Assembly (NCBI GenBank): GCA_034231615.1
Contig: CM067306.1
Coordinates: 38,920,248-38,984,247 of the forward strand
DNA: 64,000 nucleotides
DNA from: Meghimatium bilineatum
Lineage: Eukaryota; Mollusca; Gastropoda; Stylommatophora; Philomycidae
Direction: 5' to 3'
This document shows positions 54,435-64,000 of the stretch, in pieces (the first letter of the stretch is position 1; each line of letters begins with the position of its first letter). The translations under genes and the position numbers were made by a program. Under the pieces are notes generated by a model. It had not been told where the DNA came from. It did no database searches and worked only from the letters and a program-made list of their open reading frames with translations.

Positions 54435-56245
54435 ATGTCTTCAACTAGAAGATCTTACAGAAATAAGCCTAACATATTCTGCTACATCTGCGGGGAATAC
54501 ATCCAGTCACAGGAATAGGACTACAGTCCCACCTTTCATAAAGCAAGCTTACCATGCATATTTTGGTATAAAACTTGGTGATCAAAATAAAGCTTGGGCT
54601 CGTCACATGGTGTGCAAGTCGTGCACTGAATACATGCATCAGTGGATTAAAGGCAAGAGGATCAACCTGAAATTTGGAATACCCATGGTTTGGAGGGAGC
54701 CTACAAACCATGTCTCTGACTGCTATTTCTGCGCTATTGATATGACTGGGATCAATAGAACGAATCGAAATGTCCTCAGGTATCCTGATCTTGAATCCGT
54801 ACGTCGTCATGTAGCTCACTCTGATGAATGTCCAGTACCTGTCTATGCAGAACTCCCTGACATCACTGATGAATATTCTTCCAGTGTTTTAGAAGGTCAA
54901 GAAGATAATAAAGATGAAGAAGCTTTTAGCGAGGATGCTCCACATCCTTTTTACCAAAATGAGGTTAACGATCATGTTCGTGATCTCATTGTCGAAGTCC
55001 TCAGCTTAACTCTTGGCATCCAGAATAAAAGAAAAGATCCTCTTGTCTGATAGTACACACATCAATTTTTATCGCAGTAGACATCAAGAGTTCCTCCATT
55101 TTTTCCTTGAAGAGAAGGACTTATTGTACTCTACAGATATTATTCACCTTCTGCAGAAGCTTGGAGTGCAACATTATGAACGCAGAGATTGGAGACTGTT
55201 CATCGACACCTGCAAGAGATCACTAAAATGTGTTCTGCTTGTGGTGTATATGTGGTGAATTGAAGACGGTGAATTTCTATTGGGACAACAGTCTGGCTTT
55301 ACAAAGTACCCCTGCTTTCTACGCATGTGGAATAGTAGGGACATGTCTCAGCACTATACCAAGAAGGACTGGCCTGCACGAGAAGAATTGGTGCCGGGTA
55401 GATCAAAGAACATCGTCAACAATCCTCCGGTAGACAGAAACAAGATACTATTCTAACTGATGTATATCAAGCTTGGCTTGATTAGACAGTTCACCAAAGC
55501 CCTGAACAAGGATGGTGGCTGCTTCACTTACTTGTGCGCGTTTTTCCAGGATTAACGATAGAGAGGTTGAAAGGTGGCATTTTTAATGGTTCTAATGTTT
55601 GATTATAAACTGGCCTCACAGCAAGTGGGATATTCCCATAAGTGCTCCGCACTGTGTTCCAGCAGTCATCCAACTCGATGGTGTATTGAGTATACTGCCG
55701 CCGAAACAGGCGTGGATATCAGGGCACAATTCTGGCCCTTGCGACAAGTTTCTTTGTTGTTCCGTCCACCCACGCCGTGCCCGTAACTAGTTCAAGCACA
55801 ACGTCGGCCTGTTGGAACAACATGGTAACTATTATGGCAGGTTACGACTACTTGATGGTCCTCAAGCTTGTTTGCTCATCAGAGATCCTCAGTTAGAAAA
55901 ATCAATGAACACATTGGAATTTGAAGCATGGAAGGCCGTGTTCTGGTTGTGAAGAAATTTTTGGGCGACACCAAAGCCAGTATCTATGAACAAGTTGTCA
56001 ACAATATGCTGACTGCTTTCAAAAACCTTGGATGCATCATGAACATAAAAATGCATTATTTATTCTCGCATTTGGATCGGTTTACAGATAATCTAGAACC
56101 AATGAGTGACGAGCAGGGAAAGACGTTCCACCAGGACATAAAAGAGATAGAGACCAGGTACAGGACATTGGGAAGCAGTGATGATGTCTGATTACTGTTG
56201 GACTCTGAAGAGAGACATCCCTGCTGCTGAGCACTCGGAAATGTA
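54435..56245 (+). pseudogene. Frameshifted multi-cysteine protein of unknown function
   Basis: The region starts MSSTRRSYRNKPNIFCYICG (54,435). A shift near 54,515 gives TTVPPFIKQAYHAYFGIKLG, then the 147-codon frame 54,607-55,050 with MVCKSCTEYMHQWIKGKR, GIPMVWREPTNHVSDCYFC and VPVYAELPDITDEYSSSV. Further shifted pieces follow: KILLSDSTHINFYRSRHQEF (55,030), SLKCVLLVV (55,222), VFPGLTIERL (about 55,542), and the 87-codon frame 55,928-56,191 with HYLFSHLDRFTDNLEPMSDE and GKTFHQDIKEIE. DYCWTLKRDIPAAEHS ends the run. I recognise this as a widespread, multi-copy invertebrate protein family of unknown function. The cysteine pairs suggest an N-terminal zinc-binding domain. At least six frameshifts or stops make this copy dead. 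No introns are visible, so it is a dispersed or retroposed copy by inference. Confidence 0.75.
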
Positions 56246-56249
56246 GAAA

Positions 56250-56940
56250 AAATTGAATTTTATGTCTTGATTTTTGCTCAGTGATGACATAATTTACATG
56301 TCCTGACCTTTTTTCAATGTCTTCTCTTCATTTATGTAATTCCATGTTTGCAATATTTATTAAATACATTCTGTTAAATACTTTTTATGTGAGAAATGTT
56401 ACACATAAATCAACTACTAATATTACCAAAATGTAGTTATGAATAGAAGTATATAATCAGAGAATATAATTTGTGTTAATCAATTTAGAAACAAAATCTT
56501 GATTTGATTGAGAAAAATGGATGTCATGTTTGGCTTCAGTGACGCACAATGCTTCTAATTCTGTTAAAAAATTATGAACAACTTCTAATATGATTTTTGT
56601 GTGTAAACCAGTGTTATATTGACTTAGGAAAATAGTCGGGAATTCATAATAAAAATGAATTTATTCAGTCCACATGCAAACTCTGACTCGTTTGCAGACC
56701 AAGGAGAGATGTACCTTCCAATAAATAAAGACTTTACTTGGTATTCCACTCAGGGAAAGAACTGACAGAAGAGCTTCCAAAAATGTGTTCACCCAAAATT
56801 ATGGTCCAAGTCGACATCCAAAAAGAAACATTGACTCAAATAGTGACAATGTTTCAATTATTTATCACAAAAACGGAGACAGAGGACATACTGAAATGAA
56901 CAAACAAAGAAGAAATAATGGTTTAATTTATTTTTTTAAA
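56250..56940. other. AT-rich stretch, nothing recognised
   Basis: No open frame or repeat of note. It may contain untranslated sequence of the upstream pseudogene. Confidence 0.45.
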
Positions 56941-56944
56941 TTTT

Positions 56945-58196
56945 CTTTCAACGCTTTTCCGTGATCCGTGATACAAAGAACAAACGTGTAAAACAAATGC
57001 CGGCTAGAATACAAACAACACACGTGTAAAGCAAAAAAAGGCTAGAATACAACCAACACACGTGTAAAACAAATAATGGCCAAAATACACACAAAACACT
57101 TGCAAAACTAATACAGGCTAGAATACAAACAACACACGTGTGAAACAAATACAGGCTAGAATACAAACAACACACGTGTGAAAAAAGCTCAGGCTAAAAC
57201 ACAAAGAACACACGTATAAAAAATACATGCTAAAACACAAACAACACAAGTGTGGCACAAATACAGGCTAAAATACACAGAATACACGTGTAAAACAAAT
57301 ACAGACTAAAACACAAACAATACACGTGTAAAACAAATACAGGCTAGAATACAAACAAAACACGTGTAATGCAAAAAAGGCTAGAAAACAAAAAACACTC
57401 GTGTAAAACAAATACAGGCTAGAACACACGTGTAAAACAAATACAGGCTAAAACACAAACAACACACATGTAAAACAAATACAGGCTAGAATACAAACAA
57501 CACTTGTGTAAAATAAATACAGGCTAGAATACAAACAATATATGTGTAAAACAAATACAGGCTAGTATACAAACAACACACGTGTAAAACAAATACAGGC
57601 TAGAACTCACGTGTAAAACAAATACAGGCTAAAACACAAACTACACACATGTAAAACAAATACAGGCTAGAAAACAAATAACACTCGTGTAAAAAAAACA
57701 CTAGAGTACAACCAACACACGTGTAAAAAAATATAGGCTAGAACACACGTGTAAAACAAATATAGGCTAGAATACGAACAACACACCTGTAAAACAAATA
57801 CAGGACAAAACACAAACAACACGCGTGTAAAACAAATACATTCTAGAATACAAAAACACACGTGTAAAACAAATACATGCTATAATACAAACAACACACG
57901 TGTAAAACAAATACATGCTATAATACAAACAACACACGTGTAAAACAAATACAGCCTAAAACACACAACACATATGTAAAACAAATACAGGCTAGAACAC
58001 AAAGAACACACGTGTAAAACAAATACCGGCTAGATAACAAACAACACACGTGTAAAACAAAAAAGGCTAAAATACAACCAACACACATGTAAAACAAATA
58101 CAGGCTAGAATATAAACAACACACCTGTAAAACAAATACAGACCAAAATACACACAACACACTTGTAAAACAAATACAAGCTAGAATACACACAAC
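56945..58196. repeat. 38-bp minisatellite, about 33 units
   Basis: The consensus unit is GAATACAAACAACACACGTG followed by TAAAACAAATACAGGCTA. Units vary by substitutions and partial deletions (some lack about 14 bases, for example GAACACACGTGT). Since 38 is not a multiple of three, translated frames cycle. Minus-strand frames of 60-110 codons rich in V, C, L, F and Y are artefacts. The array ends directly at the 3' end of a minus-oriented SINE (58,197). Confidence 0.93.
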
Positions 58197-59005
58197 ATAC
58201 CATCTCCTCTTCCGCGCAGTCTTTACTTCCCGGATAATCGGGTACACATTTTAAGCAAAATGAATTAAACAGGTTACTAAAACACTTACCTTGCCTATTA
58301 ATAAAATATATTTAAAAAGTATATATAAAAAAACATACAATAAAACTAAACAGGACAATTCTCCACGTATCGGCTCAAATTGAACCTTTTTCAAGAGACA
58401 AACAACAGAAAATAACACAATAACAAACAAAATAGATTACTTTAGATTTCATCAAGCCCCGGGGCGCAGGGATGGCAACGCATCTATAGTGCCTCTAATT
58501 TCCCACTTTCCAGTTTGTTTATAATGAATGCACGCATTTTCTCTTTTACTATTCGTTGCCATCCCTGCGTTATGGAGACGGGGCTTGATGAAATCTAAAG
58601 TCATCTATTTTGTTTTTTATTGAGTTGTTTTCTGTTGTTTGTCTCTTGAAAAAGGTTCAATTTGAGCCGATACGTGGAGAATTGTCCTGTTTATTGTATA
58701 TTTTTTTTATATATACTTTTTTAAATATGTTTTTATTAATAGGCAAGGTAAGTGTTTTAGTAACCTGTTTAATTCATTTTGCTTGACTATTTGTTCATTA
58801 GGTTACTGCGTCACCATCCACTTTGTCGGACACCCTCTCCACTTTGTCGGACACCGTCTGACCATTTAGTTATTTATACACATTTTAAGGCTGGGTCGAC
58901 CCCGGAGCTGTTACGATCTGAAAGATATTTTCGCCTCAACCGGGAAATGAACCCAGGACCACTAATGTGAAAAGCCAGTGCGATAACCACTGCGCTACGT
59001 GGCTC
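58197..59005 (-). mobile_element. tRNA-derived SINE split by a foldback insertion
   Basis: On the minus strand the head (59,005-58,930) reads GGGAGCCACGTAGCGCAGTG ... GGTCCTGGGTTCATTTCCCG, with good A and B boxes of a tRNA. It is followed by GAGGCGAAAATATCTTTCAG and GTCGACCCAGC. The body resumes beyond the insertion (58,242-58,197: ACCCGATTATCCGGGAAGTA, AGAGGAGATGG). A second, uninterrupted copy at 63,322-63,500 has the same order, which proves that 58,256-58,876 is an insertion. Confidence 0.88.
58256..58876. mobile_element. Foldback element with 13-bp target duplication
   Basis: Arms of about 225 bases (58,256-58,480 and 58,554-58,782) are inverted copies around a 73-base spacer. They are followed by a one-sided tail (58,783-58,876) that holds a short duplication CCACTTTGTCGGACACC. 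TACACATTTTAAG flanks both sides (58,243-58,255 and 58,877-58,889). Each arm contains GATTTCATCAAGCC (or its inverse), a 14-mer also present near the centre of the foldback at 49,917-50,276. The arm also contains a CTTGAAAAAGGTTCAATTTG + AGCCGATACGT motif. No coding sequence. Confidence 0.88.
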
Positions 59006-59164
59006 CCTCAAGTTGCTAAAAAGTAGAGTAGATGTACTTAAAAATATAAAATATAGACTTTATGCCCCGTCTTCCAGCTGTTATCTGTATTTTTAAAACT
59101 TATACCCTATTGTCTGATGATACTCCATGCATTCATTGTAAATCTAATCGACCATGTGTTCTAC

Positions 59165-59345
59165 TTAGGAACAGACAAAGATTGAACGTGAGATTAGTTT
59201 AAGTAAGTACAGACGAAGATTGAACGTGAGATTAGTTTAAGTAAGTACAGAAGAAGATTGAACGTGGGATTAATTTACGTAACTACAGACAAAGATTGAA
59301 CGTGTGATTAGTTTACGTAAGTACAGGCAGAATTTGAACGTGGAA
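59165..59345. repeat. ~44-bp tandem repeat, 4 units
   Basis: Units share ACAGACAAAGATTGAACGTG followed by AGATTAGTTTAAGTAAGT. They differ at a few positions and the last one is eroded. Non-coding. Confidence 0.88.
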
Positions 59346-59349
59346 TTAG

Positions 59350-59780
59350 CCTCTTCATTTTATTAGATTTTCAAATCAAACATTACTGATAACTGGTATG
59401 ATAAGTACAAAACACAAATATTGCAGCTTTGTAGGAACTAACACCACGCATTAATCCTGGGTACAAAGGGTGGGGCGGGCTATGATGGGTTTCAAAGTAA
59501 GCCCCTTCTTAGGAAATTAAAAAAAGACATTTATTACTAGGAAGAATGCCAAAGAAATCGACTACTTCTCCACCCTTTCTCTCTCCATAATATTCTTTTT
59601 TTTTAAAACAGTACATCTAAAACTCCACAAATGAACGTCCTGTTTTTTTGGTTTAGATTATACCACATCCAGACTCTTTTTTTCACTTAAGACAAATCAA
59701 TGATCTTGATACAGGAACACCCTACAGATACTTCTATTAGGCACATCTGAAAATAAAGTCTTTATAGTTTCCACAGGAGT
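59350..59780. other. Non-coding stretch
   Basis: No gene or recognised repeat. AT-rich. Confidence 0.4.
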
Positions 59781-60925
59781 GGCGTGGATGATCATGTTTC
59801 TCCACAACTTTCTGTCTCTTGTGTTGTTAATAAGTTGGTGACATCTTTTTGTCTCATACTTATTTTCTCATCATCATCAAGTGCCGTCTTCTCAACGAAG
59901 ACTGGCTGCAACAGATTTCTAACATTCCCTGTCTCTGGTTTTGGTGGTGCACTCAGCTAGACTGTAACCCATCATCTTGGGATGCTACTCTCCCACTTGC
60001 ATCTCTGCCTACCTCTTGCTCGCCTCCCTTTGACTTTACCTTCAAGTAAGGTCTTCAATAAACCTTTTAATGTATCCAAATTATTTCATTTGCCTGGTTT
60101 TTATTTCTCTTAGTAATTGTTTCTTCATATTAAGTGTTTTTAGAACCTCTTTGTTTGTTTTCTTCTCTTTTCATGATGTTCTTCCTATTCTTATATATAT
60201 ATACCCACATCTCAAAGGCATGAATTCTGTCTTCCATATTTTTAATTAGTGTCCATACATTAATATAGAACAGATGTAGCATTTTATAATTTTCATTTTT
60301 AACTTGTTTGTGATTTGTTTAGATGTTACTATTTTTCTCATGTCATTGAAGGTACTTGTAGCCATTCCTATTCTTCTTTTAACTTCTGTTTCACATCTGG
60401 CGTCATTTGTGACTATGTGTCTAAGATATTGATAATATTTTACTTGTTGTAGTTTCTTTACCTGTATGGTTATGTTTAACTCTTGTTCTTCTGTGTCTTT
60501 GCTAATTTTCTGATGGTTTCTAAATGTTAAATTTTTGCTTTTCTAATCAGATGCTCTAAAAGTGTTGATTGTCTGCTTCTAATTTTGTTTATATAATTTT
60601 CCTTTTTACACCAGCATCTCTGAGAACTAAATTAGTATTCTATTCTTGGCTGTCAATGGAATTTACATCAAATCTTCTCAAAAACAAACATCTCAGTTGC
60701 CTCCAAGTTATCTTGTGCTCTTTTATTCACTGGTTGTGCCTTGCGGCCATAAAGAAGAATTAGTTATATATAACATCCTAGACTCAAAATCGTGTATGCA
60801 TTGATTCTACTCCGTTGTATAGAATGTTTCTCGTCTTTTGAAATGTTGATTTGGCCTGTGCTATCCTGGTCTTGATCTAATTGGAGCAACAAGCCATCTG
60901 ATGTTAAAATGGTGACAGATTCTTG
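59780..60925 (-). mobile_element. LINE RT-tail remnant, larger sister copy
   Basis: On the minus strand one can read RMLYITNSS, LEATEMFVF-like (about 60,690), IKCYICSILMYG (60,290-60,240), EKKTNKEVLKTLNMKKQLLR (60,170-60,110), EIKTRQMK and KVKSKGGEQEVGRDASG (60,045-59,995). These are sequential landmarks of the C-terminal part of an endonuclease-RT LINE. Sister copies are at 31,375-31,965, 29,430-29,640 and 52,262-52,585. Many stops and shifts. Confidence 0.75.
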
Positions 60926-60929
60926 CCTG

Positions 60930-61535
60930 TATCCATTTGATATAAGTTTGCATCATTGATATTAATACTGCATCTTGTGGACATCCAGAAATTGACGTGA
61001 ACTTCGTTCTGGTTAAATAAACAGTACTCCTCATTTAGTAACCTTGAACGTCGCATTGTTTACATGTCAATAATGTCTCTATAAAACTATGTTCACTCTA
61101 AGAATGAAGTGGGTCAGTGTTTCTGATTGATTGTTGAACGTAGAACACATTAATAAATTGTTAAGTGCCCAATAATATTGTTTTTAAATTTCGTTTTTAA
61201 ATATTATTGTAAAAATATTGTTTATATAGTTCTTTACTTTTTTGAATGTTTTAAATAATATGTTTTTACATGTCATCAGCTGTTTAAAAATCACCTGTTG
61301 TCGCGGAGTAACGTGGGGGTGTGTGTTTTTACCCATTTGATTCTTAAACTGAACAGAGTATAGTGCCTCCGTGGTGAAAAGATTGTTTTTATTGATTTTT
61401 TCATTGATTTTTAAATATAATCTTGAGAAAGACCTAACGGTTATAACGTTGAAAATGTCGTGTGTATTGTCATTTGTATTTTTGTGTGTTTAAACCCCAT
61501 AACCTCTTAGTAATAGTCTGTCAGTTGTCTATTGT
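60930..61535. other. Non-coding stretch with an element-end-like motif
   Basis: AT-rich. Near 61,423-61,470 CTTGAGAAAGACCTAACGGT + TATAACGTTGAAAATGTCG resembles, in layout, the motif in the foldback arm at 58,390-58,420 and the loop of the hairpin at 24,255. No gene is seen. Confidence 0.4.
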
Positions 61536-61539
61536 CTAT

Positions 61540-62575
61540 TGTCTATCCCTAGGTGAATGATTGTTGATCGCATTCACCCTTGCCGTTAAGCGTAGGGGTG
61601 GTATCTTAAGCTGTCGTTTCAAGGCCAGATGTGTTGCCGAGGTTGCATTTAGTCCATGTTTGTTCAAGGTTATCTTAATGTTTTCTATCCACCGTTTTTC
61701 TTGGTGTACCTTTGGCTTTACGCCCGGATATTCTTGTATTATATGCTCTTATTGGTATTTGGTTTGGCTTCATTCTCATAAGTTGACCGAACCATTTTAC
61801 TTGCTGTCTCTCAATGTGTTCGATATATGATATTATACCAACTCTTTTCCTAATTTCTTCATTTCTTATTTTATCTAGTTTGGTAACGATTGCAGCTTTC
61901 CTCAGACACTTCATTTCACATGTGACGATTTTTCTTTGCTGCGAAGCTGTTAAAGACCATGTGTGACATTGGTAGCACAGTGTTGGTATAAAAATTGTAG
62001 ATATTAATTGTTTTTAAATTTCCATCTTGATTATTGGGATGACGAAATAATGGCGAAAGTTGGTAAGTCACTGTGTTTGCTTTCTGGCACCTTGTTTCTA
62101 TTTCTCTGTCTTGTCTTCCATCTTCGGAAAAAATTCTGCCTAGATATTTAAACTATTTGGCTTGTTTCACTTTGGTGTTATCTATTGTTATATTCATTGG
62201 TGTTGAAGACTTGCTAATTTTCATAACTTCTGTTTTATGTACATTAATTTTTATGTTGTACTTCTGACATGCTAACAGCAATGCACTGATGTGCTTTTGC
62301 AAAGTTTCCTCATCTTTGTATATTAAACTTTTTTCATCAGCAAATAATAGTTCACTAATTTCATTGTTAAGTTCCTCGTAAGGTTTATTTGCAATGTTTT
62401 CCTCTTTGTTGATATGAGCTTCTTTTATTATTTTGTCCATGTATATGTTGAAAAGTAGGGATGACAGTACGCATCCTTGTCTTACTCCAGATCGTGTTTC
62501 AATAGGTTCAGTCATTCCATCTGTTGTTCTGTCAGTTGTGTTCAGTTGAAATTTAAAAAAAAACCTGCGTTCTAC
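61540..62575 (-). mobile_element. LINE remnant: RT motifs B/C and C-terminal tail
   Basis: The 120-codon frame 62,515-62,153 contains RSGVRQGCVLSSLLFNIYMD, the catalytic motif as ELLFADEKSLI (usual FADD, second D changed to E), and CQKYNIKINVHKTEVMKIS. After a gap with shifts, 61,914-61,675 gives MKCLRKAAIVTKLDKIRNEE, QQVKWFGQLMRM and GRKAKGTPRK. The tail continues to about 61,560 (NIKITLNKHGLNATSA). The tail is closely related to the 28,250-28,720 copy. The altered motif C and the shifts make it inactive. Confidence 0.85.
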
Positions 62576-62926
62576 GTAATGACTCTTATAGTAAGGTCAT
62601 TTCAACAGCGAACATTAGACTAAATAGATTACATTAGAGCATTTTATCAGAATAATGGTGGTGGTCACGATTCTCGTATTTCAGTCACCACGACCTCCGT
62701 TTGGATAAATGCGGTAATATCTTTGGTAAGGAAAGTAATTCTGCCAAATTTAAAATGCAAGCGGTAATAATTAGAGTCCTGTCCCTTCACAGACCGGTAA
62801 ATTATTATGTTCCTGAGAGGTGTTGAGACCCGGAACTACACGCAACGGTATCGTTACGTGTGTGGATAGCTACACTAGTGTAGCTTGCAACATTTGGGAA
62901 CCACGATACTTCTAATATTTTATGGT

Positions 62927-63025
62927 AGTGCGTCTTGATATAACTTAATTGGACTTTCTTGTCCACTTGTTGAAGAGACGCGCTTCTCCAAAAGAAAGGT
63001 AAATTCATTAGCTACCTATCTAAGA
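62927..63025 (+). repeat. Dispersed repeat, second copy
   Basis: GTCTTGATATAACTTAATTG and GACGCGCTTCTCCAAAAGAA correspond to the copy at 12,003-12,100 in the same orientation. Confidence 0.6.
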
Positions 63026-63099
63026 CCCGAAATGGGATTACAGAGTAGCAACACTGTGATATTTAATGCATGACTTGAGAAATTGTTAAAGAAAGTTGG

Positions 63100-63215
63100 A
63101 TGCTGGTTTTGTTGTTCCATCCGACAGAAGCTCGAAGTAAACGAAAAGTTGTGTAAAGTCGGATGTGTCTGGATGAAAAGAGCCGATATCGCCGCCAAAC
63201 TGCAAGATCTGATAA
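63100..63215 (+). repeat. SINE fragment
   Basis: GTCGGATGTGTCTGGATGAA and AAGAGCCGATATCGCCGCCA resemble the GGATGTGTCAGGCCGAAAGG/CATATATCGC part of the complete SINE at 22,397-22,679. Head and tail are not preserved. Confidence 0.5.
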
Positions 63216-63321
63216 ATGTATATTATCAATAAAAAATGTTAACCCATAGTATTTAACTGTCGTACTGGTGTGAGATGTGATCGATCTCACATATCAGAGG
63301 TAATACTATATGAGGGCTGTA

Positions 63322-63500
63322 GCCATCTCCTCTCCCTGATAGATTTTACTTTCCGGATTAATCCGGTACCCAATTAAGGCTTGGTCGATCTGGGAGCCGT
63401 TGTAGTCTGAAAAACATTTCCGCCTCAACTGGGCACTGAACTCATCATCACTCATATGCTAATTCATTGCGCTAACTACTGCACTATGTCATGGTGGATG
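63322..63500 (-). mobile_element. tRNA-derived SINE, uninterrupted copy
   Basis: The minus-strand head (CATAGTGCAGTAGTTAGCGC, about 63,488) and T-arm region (GTTCAGTGCCCAGTTGAGGC, about 63,446) are followed by AGACTACAACGGCTCCCAGA, CCGGATTAATCCGGAAAGTA and AGGGAGAGGAGATGGC. This is the same family and order as the split copy at 58,197-59,005. Confidence 0.82.
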
Positions 63501-63504
63501 AAAA

Positions 63505-63955
63505 GGTTAACCGATTGTTTGACTACGTTTTTTTAAAACTAAAAGTGATGTCCTGATTCGCTAGGAGTGGAGCAGGGAGGGAGGTTCAAACTCAATCCCC
63601 CTCCTTTATCCTTATCTACGAGCTTTGAACCGAAGATCACGAACACGTTGATTACTGCTGAACACGGTTGTTCTATAGGTCGATCACATCGGAAATCAGC
63701 ATGTCTTTGAATCGAGCTGGCTTTCTTAGCCTGTGACAGCCTTCCAAACATTCATCGGGCTCGAGTGTGCATTATCTCTTATCCGTGACTGTTCACTTCA
63801 ACTTTGCATTCCAATTTGTCCCCGGTCTATAGTTTCTGAATCGGAATTCGCAGGCAGGAAGTTGTAATTTGGTCGATAACATCTATCTTGAAAATAATTG
63901 TTCCGCTGTCAGCGAACTAGTCTTTTACAATTACATTATTCATTGTACCTGTGTC
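63505..63955. other. No gene recognised
   Basis: A 70-codon minus-strand frame (63,751-63,539) has no recognisable motif. A B-box-like GGAGGTTCAAACTCAATCCC at 63,580 hints at another tRNA-like scrap. Confidence 0.35.
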
Positions 63956-63959
63956 TGTT

Positions 63960-64000
63960 AATTCTTCTTCTTCTTCTGCGTTCGTTCTCAAACTCCTGCA
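63960..64000 (-). mobile_element. SINE 3' tail running off the window
   Basis: The reverse complement reads TGCAGGAGTTTGAGAACGAA + CGCAGAAGAAGAAGAAGAAT, identical in order to the tail of the complete SINE at 22,640-22,679. The rest of the copy lies beyond the right edge. Confidence 0.85.

Noticed and set aside
56948..58247. Cysteine- and leucine-rich minus-strand frames as a membrane protein
   Set aside because: They arise from the 38-bp minisatellite and shift frame from unit to unit.

Overview
This window reads as repeat-rich nuclear DNA from an animal. It is AT-rich, has no bacterial-style operons, and is packed with decayed non-LTR retrotransposons (LINEs), hAT and Tc1/mariner-type DNA transposon remnants, tRNA-derived SINEs, foldback elements and minisatellites. 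The mix of RNase H-bearing LINEs, SINEs ending in GAA-rich tails and short 'CAGTGG/CAGGGC' hAT elements fits an invertebrate, perhaps a mollusc or arthropod, but the sequence alone does not fix the species. I see no intact host protein-coding gene, no rRNA gene and no convincing functional tRNA gene. Almost every long open frame is a minisatellite read-through or a fragment of a transposon protein.

Layout. 1-5.2 kb: LINE C-terminal fragment, hairpin element, 24-bp minisatellite, and a minus-strand RT/RNase H LINE. 5.3-9.1 kb: a 3.8-kb minisatellite with about 73 units and higher-order duplication. 9.5-13.4 kb: three LINE fragments of different families. 13.7-20.3 kb: small tandem repeats, a Tc1-like fragment, a LINE split by a short hAT element, and a long plus-strand RT remnant. 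20.6-22.9 kb: a nested stack in which a LINE is broken by a hAT element (itself broken by a hAT MITE) and by a SINE. 24.2-27.2 kb: hairpins and two inverted-repeat-bounded modules carrying retro-derived cargo. 28-34.3 kb: LINE tails and dispersed repeats. 34,347-40,896: a 6.55-kb near-palindrome with a 6-bp target duplication, inserted at the last codons of a LINE. 40.9-43.9 kb: dead mariner-like transposase and a plus-strand RT/RNase H LINE. 43.93-44.68 kb: 39-bp minisatellite between two tail-to-tail LINEs. 44.7-51.0 kb: a minus-strand EN-RT-RNase H LINE carrying a nearly whole hAT element (47,192-49,737) and a foldback element. 51-56.3 kb: repeat with an AAAC-type tail, and a frameshifted zinc-finger-family pseudogene. 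56.9-59.0 kb: 38-bp minisatellite abutting a SINE that is split by a second foldback element. 59.2-64 kb: tandem repeat, two minus-strand LINE remnants and SINE pieces.

The parts do not form a pathway; they record successive insertions. Several insertions can be dated relative to one another because target duplications and re-joined reading frames are visible. The most unusual items are the giant palindrome, the pair of 13-bp-TSD foldback insertions that share a 14-base core, the inverted-repeat modules near 25-27 kb, and a minisatellite that shares 18 bases with the RT region of the adjacent LINE.
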